A DNA stretch of 13,557 bases from an uncultured Eubacteriales bacterium (lineage in GTDB: Bacteria; Bacillota; Clostridia; Oscillospirales; Acutalibacteraceae). Location: positions 1 to 13,557 of the forward strand of contig UQEY01000047.1 of assembly GCA_900540235.1 (NCBI GenBank), read 5' to 3'. The notes under the pieces are model-generated. The model was not told the DNA's origin. It did no database searches and was given only the letters and a program-made list of their open reading frames with translations. The translations under genes were made by a program, and so were the position numbers. Below, piece after piece: positions 6,309-12,336 of this stretch (within the stretch, counting starts at the first letter, position 1; each line of letters opens with the position of its first letter).

Positions 6309-7301
6309 ATGTATACTCCAAACAGTGAAAAATATGACAAAATGACTTATAACAAATGCGGCGAAAGCGGACTTTATCTTCCGAAGATATCGCTCGGTTT
6401 GTGGCAAAATTTCGGCGACAATGCAGATTATGACGAGATGAAAGATATTGTTTTGACTGCGTTTGATATGGGCGTTACTCACTTCGATTTGGCAAATAAT
6501 TACGGACCTAAGCCCGGTGCGGCTGAAATAAATTTCGGCAAAATAGTTCGGGAAAATCTTATGCCTTATCGTGACGAACTTGTTATCAGCACAAAGGCGG
6601 GTTACAGAATGTGGGATGGTCCCTACGGTATAGGAGGCAGCAGAAAATATCTTGTATCCTCTCTTGAGCAGAGCCTTAAAAGGCTCGGTCTTGACTATGT
6701 TGATATTTTTTATCACCACTGTATGACACCTGAAACGCCGCTTAAAGAAACTGCGCTTGCACTTGCCGATATTACTCGCTGCGGCAAGGCTCTTTATGTT
6801 GGTATCAGTAATTACAACGGCAAAAAAATGCACAAAATGCACCATAGGTGCGATGATTTTGATGTGCCGTTTATCATAAATCAAAACCGCTATTCAATTT
6901 TAGACAGGACTGTTGAAAACAATGATTTAAGAAAAGAAGCGAAGTCAAAAAAGAAAGGTTTGATTGCGTTTTCACCGCTTGCTCAGGGTCAGCTTACAAA
7001 CAAGTGTGCAAACGGTATCCCGAAAAATTCAAGGCTTTACGACAATAAAGTTTTGTGGGAAAAAGTCGGCTACAACGAGGCAAGGCAGTCGCAAATTACT
7101 CAGCTTTATAATATTGCCCAAAAGCGTGAGCAAACCCTTTCACAACTTGCAATTCAGTGGCTTTTGGAATACGGCGAGGTCACTTCCGTTCTTATAGGCG
7201 TTCACTCAAAGGCGCAGCTTATTGAAAATTTAAAAGCGCTTGAGTGCGAACCGCTTGCAAAATCGGAAATTTTGCAGATAAATGCGATAGCAGGCAAGTG
7301 A
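6309..7301 (+). CDS. Aldo/keto reductase, YghZ-like (AKR14 type)
   Basis: A 330-residue NADPH-dependent aldo/keto reductase. It resembles E. coli YghZ/L-glyceraldehyde 3-phosphate reductase and the Kv-beta-like branch, which reduces small aldehydes such as methylglyoxal. The catalytic tetrad is visible as D60 and Y65 in FDLANNYG, K96 in STKAGY and H137 in DIFYHHC. GKALYVGISNYNG and INQNRYSILDR are family cofactor-binding segments. The frame extends to a TTG at 6291, but ATG 6309 is preferred because AGAGAGGA (6296-6303) lies just before it and the homologous part starts here. It stands alone with its own promoter, and the greA promoter starts 6 bp after its stop with no terminator seen between. 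The physiological substrate is not determinable from sequence; detoxification is the usual role. Confidence 0.92.
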   Translation: MYTPNSEKYDKMTYNKCGESGLYLPKISLGLWQNFGDNADYDEMKDIVLTAFDMGVTHFDLANNYGPKPGAAEINFGKIVRENLMPYRDELVISTKAGYRMWDGPYGIGGSRKYLVSSLEQSLKRLGLDYVDIFYHHCMTPETPLKETALALADITRCGKALYVGISNYNGKKMHKMHHRCDDFDVPFIINQNRYSILDRTVENNDLRKEAKSKKKGLIAFSPLAQGQLTNKCANGIPKNSRLYDNKVLWEKVGYNEARQSQITQLYNIAQKREQTLSQLAIQWLLEYGEVTSVLIGVHSKAQLIENLKALECEPLAKSEILQINAIAGK

Positions 7302-7307
7302 TTTTGC

Positions 7308-7336
7308 TTGACAGCTTTAGTAATATAATATATAAT
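7308..7336 (+). promoter_or_regulatory. Consensus sigma-A promoter of greA-lysS
   Basis: A perfect TTGACA (7308-7313), a 17-bp spacer and a perfect TATAAT (7331-7336), followed by a short AT-rich leader and AAAGGAG (7356-7362). It is expected to be strong and constitutive. No T-box or other riboswitch fits in the approximately 30-nt leader. Confidence 0.85.
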
Positions 7337-7371
7337 ATAGTGATTAAAATTCTGAAAAGGAGACATTTTTT

Positions 7372-7839
7372 ATGGCAGCAAAAACTTTTAAGATGACATC
7401 GGCAGGTAAGGCTGAACTTGAAAAAGAACTTGATTACCTCAAAACCGAAGGCAGAATTGATATAGCAGAAAAACTTAAGGTTGCCCGTTCATACGGTGAC
7501 CTTTCGGAAAACAGTGAGTATGACGAAGCAAAGAGTGAGCAGGCAAAGATTGAGGCTCGTATCAGCGAACTTGAATATCAGCTTGAAAATGCGGAAATTG
7601 TTGACAGTTTTGACAAAGACGCAGTTAGTATGGGTTCAGTTGTTACTGTTAAAAGACTCAGCGACGGCGTGGAAGCAAAGTATGAAATCGTAGGCTTTGC
7701 TCAGTCAAACCCTGCAGAAGGTAAAATTTCCGATGAAAGCCCTGTAGGTATGGCTCTTGTGGGCGCAAAAGAGGGCGAAACAGTAGTTGTTGAAGCTCCT
7801 ATCGGCAATCTTGAATATGAGATTGTATCAATCGACTAA
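7372..7839 (+). CDS. greA: Transcription elongation factor GreA
   Basis: A 155-residue GreA that rescues backtracked RNA polymerase by stimulating transcript cleavage through the secondary channel. Residues 1-75 form the antiparallel coiled coil. Its tip carries SYGDLSENSEYDEAK (40-54), with acidic D43 and E46 matching the residues that hold the catalytic metal. Residues 80-155 are the FKBP-like C-terminal domain (MGSVVTVK, SPVGMALVGAKEGE, VEAPIGNLEYEIVSI). The length is normal. AAAGGAG lies 9 nt before the ATG. lysS starts 23 bp after the stop without a terminator, so the two form an operon. Confidence 0.97.
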   Translation: MAAKTFKMTSAGKAELEKELDYLKTEGRIDIAEKLKVARSYGDLSENSEYDEAKSEQAKIEARISELEYQLENAEIVDSFDKDAVSMGSVVTVKRLSDGVEAKYEIVGFAQSNPAEGKISDESPVGMALVGAKEGETVVVEAPIGNLEYEIVSID

Positions 7840-7862
7840 TTAATTGAAACAGAGGTACAAAT

Positions 7863-9698
7863 ATGGCAGGAAAGTTTGAAATCACCAAGGCAGGCGACAG
7901 CACTTTCTCATTTGAATTGTTTATTGACGACAAGGCAGTCGGCAAAAGTCCTGTGTTTGACAAGGAAGATGCTTGCAAGAGAGGTGTAAAGGCTGTTAAG
8001 AAGAACAGCAGAATGAAAGTTCAAAACGCACTTGCAAACGATGAGGAAAAGACAAACCCTAAATATCTTGTTGAGCAAGACGGCGACAAAGTTAAATATA
8101 CATTATTTCTTCAAACAGGCGCAGTTGCCCTTGAGGGAAGCGCTGACAGTGCAGAAGAAGTTCTTGATATTATTGAAAAAATCGGCAACAATGCAAACGC
8201 CGCTCCTATGGCAATGGCTGAAGTTGTTTTGAGCGAAAACGAGCAAAAGCAGATTAGAATTGACAAGCTCAAGGCACTTCAAGATGCAGGCAAAGACCCG
8301 TTTGAAATTACGCTTGCAACTCAAACTCACCATTCAGACGAAATCAAGGCAAACTTTGACGAACTTGAGGAAAAGGATGTTACTATCGCCGGCAGAATTA
8401 TGACTTGGCGTGATATGGGTAAAGCTAATTTTATCGACATTCAGGACAGAAACGGCAGAATTCAGGCTTATGTAAGAATGAATGATGTAGGCGAAGATGT
8501 TTTCAAAGAATTTAAAACTTGGGACCTCGGCGATATTGTTGAAATTACAGGCTTTGTGTTTAAAACAAAGACGGGCGAAATTTCGGTTCACGCAAAGCAA
8601 ATCAGGCTTCTTTCAAAGTCGCTTCTTCCGCTTCCTGAAAAGTTCCACGGTCTTACCGATACCGACACCCGTTACAGAAAGCGTTACCTTGATATGATTA
8701 TGAACCCTGATGTTAAGGATACTTTCATCAAGCGTTCAAAGATTATCACTTCAATTCGTAACTTCCTTGACAGCAAGGGCTTTATTGAGGTTGAAACTCC
8801 TATCCTCAACACAATTCCGGGCGGTGCGGCTGCAAGACCGTTTATCACCCACCATAACACACTTGATATGGATATGTATCTTCGTATCGCAACCGAGCTT
8901 TACTTAAAGCGTCTTATCGTGGGCGGTATGGAGCGTGTATATGAAATCGGCAGAAACTTCAGAAACGAGGGTATGGATGTTCGCCACAACCCAGAGTTTA
9001 CCTGTATTGAGCTTTACCAGGCATTTACCGATTATCACGGTATGATGGATATTGCAGAAGACCTTATCCGCAATGCCACAAATGAAGTTTGCGACAGCCT
9101 TCATATTGTATTTAACGGCACTGAAATTGACCTTGAAACTCCGTTTGCAAGGCTTACAATGGTTGAAGCTGTTAAGAAGTACAGCGGTGTCGACTTTGCC
9201 GAGTTTATGAGCGACAACGAAAAGGCTATTGAAGTTGCCAAGGAAAAGGGCATTGAGATTGAAAACGGCAAGGCTACATGGGGCGATATTCTCAATTCGT
9301 TCTTTGAAGAATATGTTGAAGCAAATCTTACTCAGCCAACCTTTATTATGGACTACCCGGTTGAGATTAGTCCGCTTACTAAGAGGAAGCCTGACTGCCC
9401 TGTTCTTACCGAGCGTTTTGAACTTTTCATTATGGGCGGCGAGTACGGCAATGCTTATTCCGAGCTTAACGACCCGATTGACCAGATGTCACGCTTTGAA
9501 GCACAGATGAAACTCCGTGAAGCAGGTGATGACGAGGCTAATATGATTGACCACGACTTTGTTACCGCACTTGAGTACGGTATGCCTCCTACGGGCGGTC
9601 TTGGTATCGGTATCGACCGTCTTGTAATGCTTCTCACCGATAGCTATTCTATCCGTGATGTATTACTTTTCCCGACAATGAAACCGATTAACGAATAA
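7863..9698 (+). CDS. lysS: Lysyl-tRNA synthetase (class II) with N-terminal DUF1508-like extension
   Basis: A 611-residue class II LysRS that charges tRNA-Lys using ATP. The ordinary enzyme begins near residue 125 (IRIDKLKALQDAGKDPF). An OB-fold anticodon domain follows (VTIAGRIMTWRDMGKANF). The catalytic core has motif 1 at GFIEVETPIL (306-315), motif 2 at FRNEGMDVRHNPEFT (366-380, R367) and motif 3 at GLGIGIDRLVMLL (from 579). Bacterial LysRS is usually about 500 residues. The extra about 110 residues begin GKFEITKAGDSTFSFELF, with CKRGVKAVKKNS at 38-49, closely resembling a DUF1508/YegP (UPF0339) repeat. A second, more divergent copy starts at PKYLVEQDGDKVKYTLFL. The extension is part of this ORF: AGAGGT (7851-7856) precedes ATG 7863 and no better start lies at the synthetase core. 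The function of the extension is unknown. Confidence 0.97.
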   Translation: MAGKFEITKAGDSTFSFELFIDDKAVGKSPVFDKEDACKRGVKAVKKNSRMKVQNALANDEEKTNPKYLVEQDGDKVKYTLFLQTGAVALEGSADSAEEVLDIIEKIGNNANAAPMAMAEVVLSENEQKQIRIDKLKALQDAGKDPFEITLATQTHHSDEIKANFDELEEKDVTIAGRIMTWRDMGKANFIDIQDRNGRIQAYVRMNDVGEDVFKEFKTWDLGDIVEITGFVFKTKTGEISVHAKQIRLLSKSLLPLPEKFHGLTDTDTRYRKRYLDMIMNPDVKDTFIKRSKIITSIRNFLDSKGFIEVETPILNTIPGGAAARPFITHHNTLDMDMYLRIATELYLKRLIVGGMERVYEIGRNFRNEGMDVRHNPEFTCIELYQAFTDYHGMMDIAEDLIRNATNEVCDSLHIVFNGTEIDLETPFARLTMVEAVKKYSGVDFAEFMSDNEKAIEVAKEKGIEIENGKATWGDILNSFFEEYVEANLTQPTFIMDYPVEISPLTKRKPDCPVLTERFELFIMGGEYGNAYSELNDPIDQMSRFEAQMKLREAGDDEANMIDHDFVTALEYGMPPTGGLGIGIDRLVMLLTDSYSIRDVLLFPTMKPINE

Positions 9699-9716
9699 TT
9701 TCATATTTACAATCAG

Positions 9717-9747
9717 TGGGCAATTCCAATCGGAGTTGCCCATTTTT
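9717..9747 (+). terminator. Intrinsic terminator after lysS
   Basis: Stem TGGGCAA (9717-9723) / TTGCCCA (9736-9742) with inner TCC / GGA pairs and an AATC loop, followed by TTTTT. It closes the greA-lysS operon 18 bp after the stop. Confidence 0.9.
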
Positions 9748-9834
9748 AAAACAAACAGAAATACAAATCGGAATTTTGCTTTCGATGACCAGAATGAAAA
9801 TCGTTACCGTTGCGCCTGTTTTCACAAGCGTTGC

Positions 9835-9863
9835 GTGACATAAAAAGAATTCTATTTTAATAT
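9835..9863 (+). promoter_or_regulatory. Possible promoter of membrane protein/XRE pair
   Basis: GTGACA (9835-9840, one mismatch to TTGACA), a 17-bp spacer and TAATAT (9858-9863), 31 bp before the ATG. Two GTTGCG repeats just upstream (about 9809 and 9830) could be an operator; this is speculative. Confidence 0.45.
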
Positions 9864-9894
9864 CAAAGTATCAAAAACAAAGGAGGTTCTTTTT

Positions 9895-10176
9895 ATGTTG
9901 AAGGAATTAAAGAAAAACAAAATGAGTGTTGTTGCAACTGGAATTTTATTTGGTGTTATGGGGGTATTAATTATTCCTATGATAGCAGTAATTATAAAAA
10001 TATCGAATGCATTATCCCAAAAACATCCTAGAATATACAAGTATAGTATGATTGCTTTTATCGGTATGTTATTGGCAATTAGCCTATTTTGCGTTGTTAT
10101 TAAACATCAGATGAGTTTTCTTGTAATAGTTGCTTGTTTAGCAATAACATTATGCGACACTATTAAAAACAGATAA
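9895..10176 (+). CDS. Small three-helix membrane protein, unknown family
   Basis: A 93-residue hydrophobic protein I do not recognise. It has a basic N-terminus (LKELKKNK) and three likely membrane helices at about 12-37, 49-69 and 73-88, with a short basic C-terminal end (TIKNR). AGGAGG (9881-9886) is a strong ribosome binding site 8 nt before the ATG. The stop lies 16 bp before the XRE regulator's ATG on the same strand, so the two are probably co-transcribed. The DNA is much more AT-rich than greA-lysS. Candidate roles are a partner that anchors or controls the membrane-tailed regulator, or an immunity/transport protein. These are inferences from the pairing alone. Confidence 0.75.
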   Translation: MLKELKKNKMSVVATGILFGVMGVLIIPMIAVIIKISNALSQKHPRIYKYSMIAFIGMLLAISLFCVVIKHQMSFLVIVACLAITLCDTIKNR

Positions 10177-10192
10177 TAAATGGAGTACAACT

Positions 10193-10654
10193 ATGGAAAT
10201 ATCAGATTTGATTAAATCAGCCAGAATTGAAAAGGGCTTAACCCAACAACAACTGGCTGATGTTGTCTTTGTTACGCGACAGACAATTTCGAAATGGGAA
10301 TTGGGAAAAAGTGTTCCTGACCAAGCCTCTCTTATATTGCTATACCAGTATTTGGACATCAAGGATAATGAGAAAAAACAGTTATCAAAGCTTATTTTTA
10401 ATAAGCAAAATATTATATTAATTTTGATTGCAATCTTATTTTCTCCTATGGTTATTGGAGTACGTTTTATCTGTTGTAAAATTGATAAGATTGAAAATCG
10501 AAAAATTAAAGCGGTAATCAAGGTTATTGGCTTTGTTGTATTCTCATCGTATCTAGTATCTTTAAAAGAAAATGTGGCGTATTTGTTAATTGGTATATTT
10601 TCTCTGGTGTATTTGTTATATCAATTCTATTTGAGTGGATTGGAAACTAAATGA
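10193..10654 (+). CDS. XRE-family regulator with C-terminal membrane helices
   Basis: A 153-residue protein. Residues about 5-60 are a Cro/C1-type helix-turn-helix: LTQQQLADVVFVTRQTISKW (16-35), then ELGKSVPD, the common XRE signature. Residues 61-72 are a short charged linker. Three hydrophobic segments follow at about 73-90, 106-124 and 129-146, separated by basic or polar turns (KIDKIENRKIK), so the DNA-binding domain is probably tethered to the inner face of the membrane. GGAG lies 8 nt upstream of the ATG. It is second in a two-gene unit with a small membrane protein. Such tethered one-component regulators are known in Firmicutes, often near transport or peptide functions. The target is unknown; its own operon is a natural candidate. 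AT-rich composition suggests an accessory origin. Confidence 0.9.
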   Translation: MEISDLIKSARIEKGLTQQQLADVVFVTRQTISKWELGKSVPDQASLILLYQYLDIKDNEKKQLSKLIFNKQNIILILIAILFSPMVIGVRFICCKIDKIENRKIKAVIKVIGFVVFSSYLVSLKENVAYLLIGIFSLVYLLYQFYLSGLETK

Positions 10655-10756
10655 TTTGTGTCAGCAAGTTTAAGGCAAGCGATAATTCATGAAATTCAAG
10701 TTTGCAGAACTAATAGAGAAGTAACATATAAAACAATAAATATGGTCAAAAAATCA

Positions 10757-10785
10757 TCGACATCCGACCTACAGCACGTTATAAT
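10757..10785 (+). promoter_or_regulatory. Strong promoter without a following ORF
   Basis: TCGACA (10757-10762, one mismatch), a 17-bp spacer and a perfect TATAAT (10780-10785). No credible coding frame follows. The next terminator on this strand is at 11097-11138, so the product would be an RNA of about 345 nt. Confidence 0.6.
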
Positions 10786-10791
10786 ATAGTT

Positions 10792-11138
10792 AATCTAATA
10801 AGAAAACCAAGTGATCATTGTTACGAAGCTGAATCGTAATGGTGGCCAACTGAGTGAACTCGATGGAACGGAATGGTTATATCCTCCGGGTGCTCCGAGC
10901 ACCGGACGAGCACCGAAAGGTGCTTTACAGAGATGAAAACAGGTTTTCTTATTTTGACAGGGAGTAACAGAATAGTTAGGAAAACCAAGGATTTCCTTGA
11001 CTTAGGTTGACTAATCATTGTATGTATTTACAGTGGTATCTCGAACTCCTAAGGGGCAGTTGAGGGTTCGATTCCCACAGGAAACGGTTAATAGAGCAGC
11101 AGATGGAGATTAGGGATGATTTTCATTTGCTGTTTTTT
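10792..11138 (+). ncRNA. Candidate structured non-coding RNA (about 345 nt)
   Basis: Most of the 10655-11193 gap is filled by a promoter-to-terminator unit rich in stems. CATTGTTACGA (10816-10826) pairs with TCGTAATGGTG (10834-10844) through 11 bp including three GU pairs. TCC-GGTGCT (10885-10894) pairs with AGCACCGGA (10898-10906) with one bulged G. AGCACC (10909-10914) pairs with GGTGCT (10919-10924) closing a GAAA tetraloop. GGTTTTC (10942-10948) pairs with GAAAACC (10980-10986), and the identical GAAAACC at 10802-10808 could compete. AACTCC (11044-11049) pairs with GGG-GTT parts to 11061. A tRNA T-arm-like GGGTTCGATTCCC lies at 11064-11076. GAAAACCAAG occurs twice (10802, 10980). The 5' end is inferred from the promoter. 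It could instead be an integration-element end or an intron remnant; I do not recognise the class. 10655-10756 shows nothing I can name. Confidence 0.45.
11097..11138 (+). terminator. Intrinsic terminator of candidate RNA
   Basis: A 14-bp stem with three GU pairs, CAGCAGATGGAGAT (11097-11110) / ATTTTCATTTGCTG (11119-11132), with an 8-nt loop followed by TTTTTT. Confidence 0.75.
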
Positions 11139-11193
11139 GTTTATAGAGATGCGTACCTTGAACAGTTAAAGATAGTTTGGAGTTTTAGTATGA

Positions 11194-11514
11194 AATGAGA
11201 AGGAATTTCATTATGACCTGAGCAGGTCACTGGATGAGATAAGACCATCTTATCACCATGTGGAAAGCTGTCAGCAGACAGTGCCGGAGGCCATTACAGC
11301 ATTTTTGGAGGCGGAAGATTTTGAAGATTCCATAAGAAATGCAGTCTCACTGGGAGGAGATACCGATACGCTGGCGGCGATTACAGGAAGCATAGCGGAG
11401 GCTTTCTTTGGAATACCGGAAGTATTAAAGGCAGAGTGTCGTAACAGGATTGATGTAGAAATGCTTGGTGTAATGGATGCCTTTGACGAAGCGTTGGGGC
11501 GAAAAAATCTTTGA
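11194..11514 (+). pseudogene. 5'-truncated ADP-ribosylglycohydrolase (DraG family) remnant
   Basis: The frame encodes about 106 residues matching only the C-terminal third of an ADP-ribosylglycohydrolase. LDEIRPSY and VPEAITAFLEAEDFEDSIRN lead into AVSLGGDTDTLAAITGSIAEA, where GGDTDT is the family's second metal-binding motif. Intact members are about 250-300 residues and need the N-terminal metal motif, which is absent, so no activity is expected. An in-frame stop (11191-11193) bounds the frame upstream, and family-like residues start within a few codons of it. A GTG at 11260 could be called as a start for 84 residues, but homology extends before it. A 7-bp inverted repeat (ATGAAAT 11190-11196, ATTTCAT 11205-11211) lies at the truncation point. 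Codon use (GGA, CTG, CGG) differs from the left side of the window. The remnant marks a recombination or insertion boundary. Confidence 0.75.
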
Positions 11515-11630
11515 TTATTTTCGTGCTAAGACACATAATTAAAGTACAAAAGAGATGCTTATAAGGTCGGAACAGAGACCGATAAGTATATAGATTTGTT
11601 GCAATCGATTTGTAAAGCATAAGCTGAACG

Positions 11631-11666
11631 AAGCGGTAATGAAGTTATCTTCATTACCGCTTTTTT
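11631..11666 (+). terminator. Strong intrinsic terminator
   Basis: A perfect 13-bp stem, AAGCGGTAATGAA (11631-11643) / TTCATTACCGCTT (11650-11662), with a 6-nt loop and a six-T run. It lies between the DraG remnant and the LuxR-type gene. 11515-11630 shows no other feature. Confidence 0.9.
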
Positions 11667-11714
11667 CTGAGAAAAGTTTGGTAAAAGGTTTGGTTTTTCT
11701 TAACTTAAGTTTGC

Positions 11715-11743
11715 TATACAAAGGACAAAACGACAGTTATAAT
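11715..11743 (+). promoter_or_regulatory. Probable promoter of LuxR-type/LURP-one gene pair
   Basis: TATACA (11715-11720), a 17-bp spacer and a perfect TATAAT (11738-11743), 33 bp before the ATG at 11777. Only a weak GGGA (11765-11768) serves as ribosome binding site. Confidence 0.55.
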
Positions 11744-11776
11744 AAATTTACAAAAAACTATGCTGGGAATGATGAT

Positions 11777-12318
11777 ATGACAAAAAAAGAGAAGGAAATT
11801 TATCCGCGCTCCAGAAAAGAGATGCTGCGTATCATAAAAACGGCAGAAAAAGAGGGGCATTTGCCGGAAACGGCACTTGAGGAGTTCACGATACATCCGT
11901 TTTCCATGCCCGCGCTGTGGGATTGCCGTGAGTATATTTGGGGGATAGGGCAGAAAAATATAACTATGTGCGTCTGCTTGCGGATGAGGGAAACTGCATG
12001 GTGCAGATGCTTTCCATATATCAGCAGGAAAAGTGGGAGGATGATTTCACCAACCTGATCATGGAGCTTGCGAACGAGGTTGGAATGCGTTTTCCTGACT
12101 ACCTGAAATCTCCGGCAGAGTATTTTGAGGAGCTGACGGCGACGGAGAAGGCGGTGCTAAGGCTGATGGCGCAGGGAATGAGCAATGATGAGATTGCTAA
12201 CAAGATGGGTAAAAAGACGGGAACCGTGAAGTTTCACAGCAATAATATTTTCCGCAAGCTTCAGGTGCAGAACAGGCAGCAGGCGGTCAACCGCGGGAGA
12301 GAGATTAATCTGCTGTAG
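11777..12318 (+). pseudogene. LuxR-type transcriptional regulator, frameshifted at a G tract
   Basis: Two overlapping frames together make one regulator. The first (from ATG 11777, MTKKEKEIYPRSRK) runs through ALWDCREYIWG. The second continues GDRAEKYNYVRLLADEG and ends with a clear LuxR/GerE helix-turn-helix: ELTATEKAVLRLMAQGMSND, then EIANKMGKKTGTVKFHSNNI. The switch falls at a run of five G (11940-11944). A sixth G would read W-G-D-R-A-E and give an uninterrupted protein of about 180 residues. So the gene is either truly broken, phase-variable at the G run, or carries a sequencing/assembly error. As read, the first frame ends near 12058 in an out-of-frame tail without the HTH. It lies upstream of, and probably with, the membrane protein starting at 12337. 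The N-terminal part resembles only a piece of larger LuxR/MalT-like activators, so it may also be shortened. Confidence 0.75.
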
Positions 12319-12336
12319 AGAATGGAGGGATTGGGT

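Noticed and set aside
7355..7372. T-box or lysine riboswitch before greA-lysS
   Set aside because: The leader after the promoter is only about 30 nt, too short for either element.
10821..11018. 65-codon minus-strand frame in the gene-less stretch
   Set aside because: No ribosome binding site, odd composition, and it overlaps the hairpin-rich segment on the opposite strand; it looks like a chance frame.
11020..11086. Intact tRNA-Arg(CCT)
   Set aside because: Anticodon-loop-like and T-arm-like pieces exist, but the anticodon stem does not pair and no acceptor or D-stem is found.
10792..11138. tmRNA gene
   Set aside because: Size and the T-arm-like motif are suggestive, but the 5' tmRNA motif, a tag-peptide ORF ending in LAA-type residues and a CCA end are not seen.
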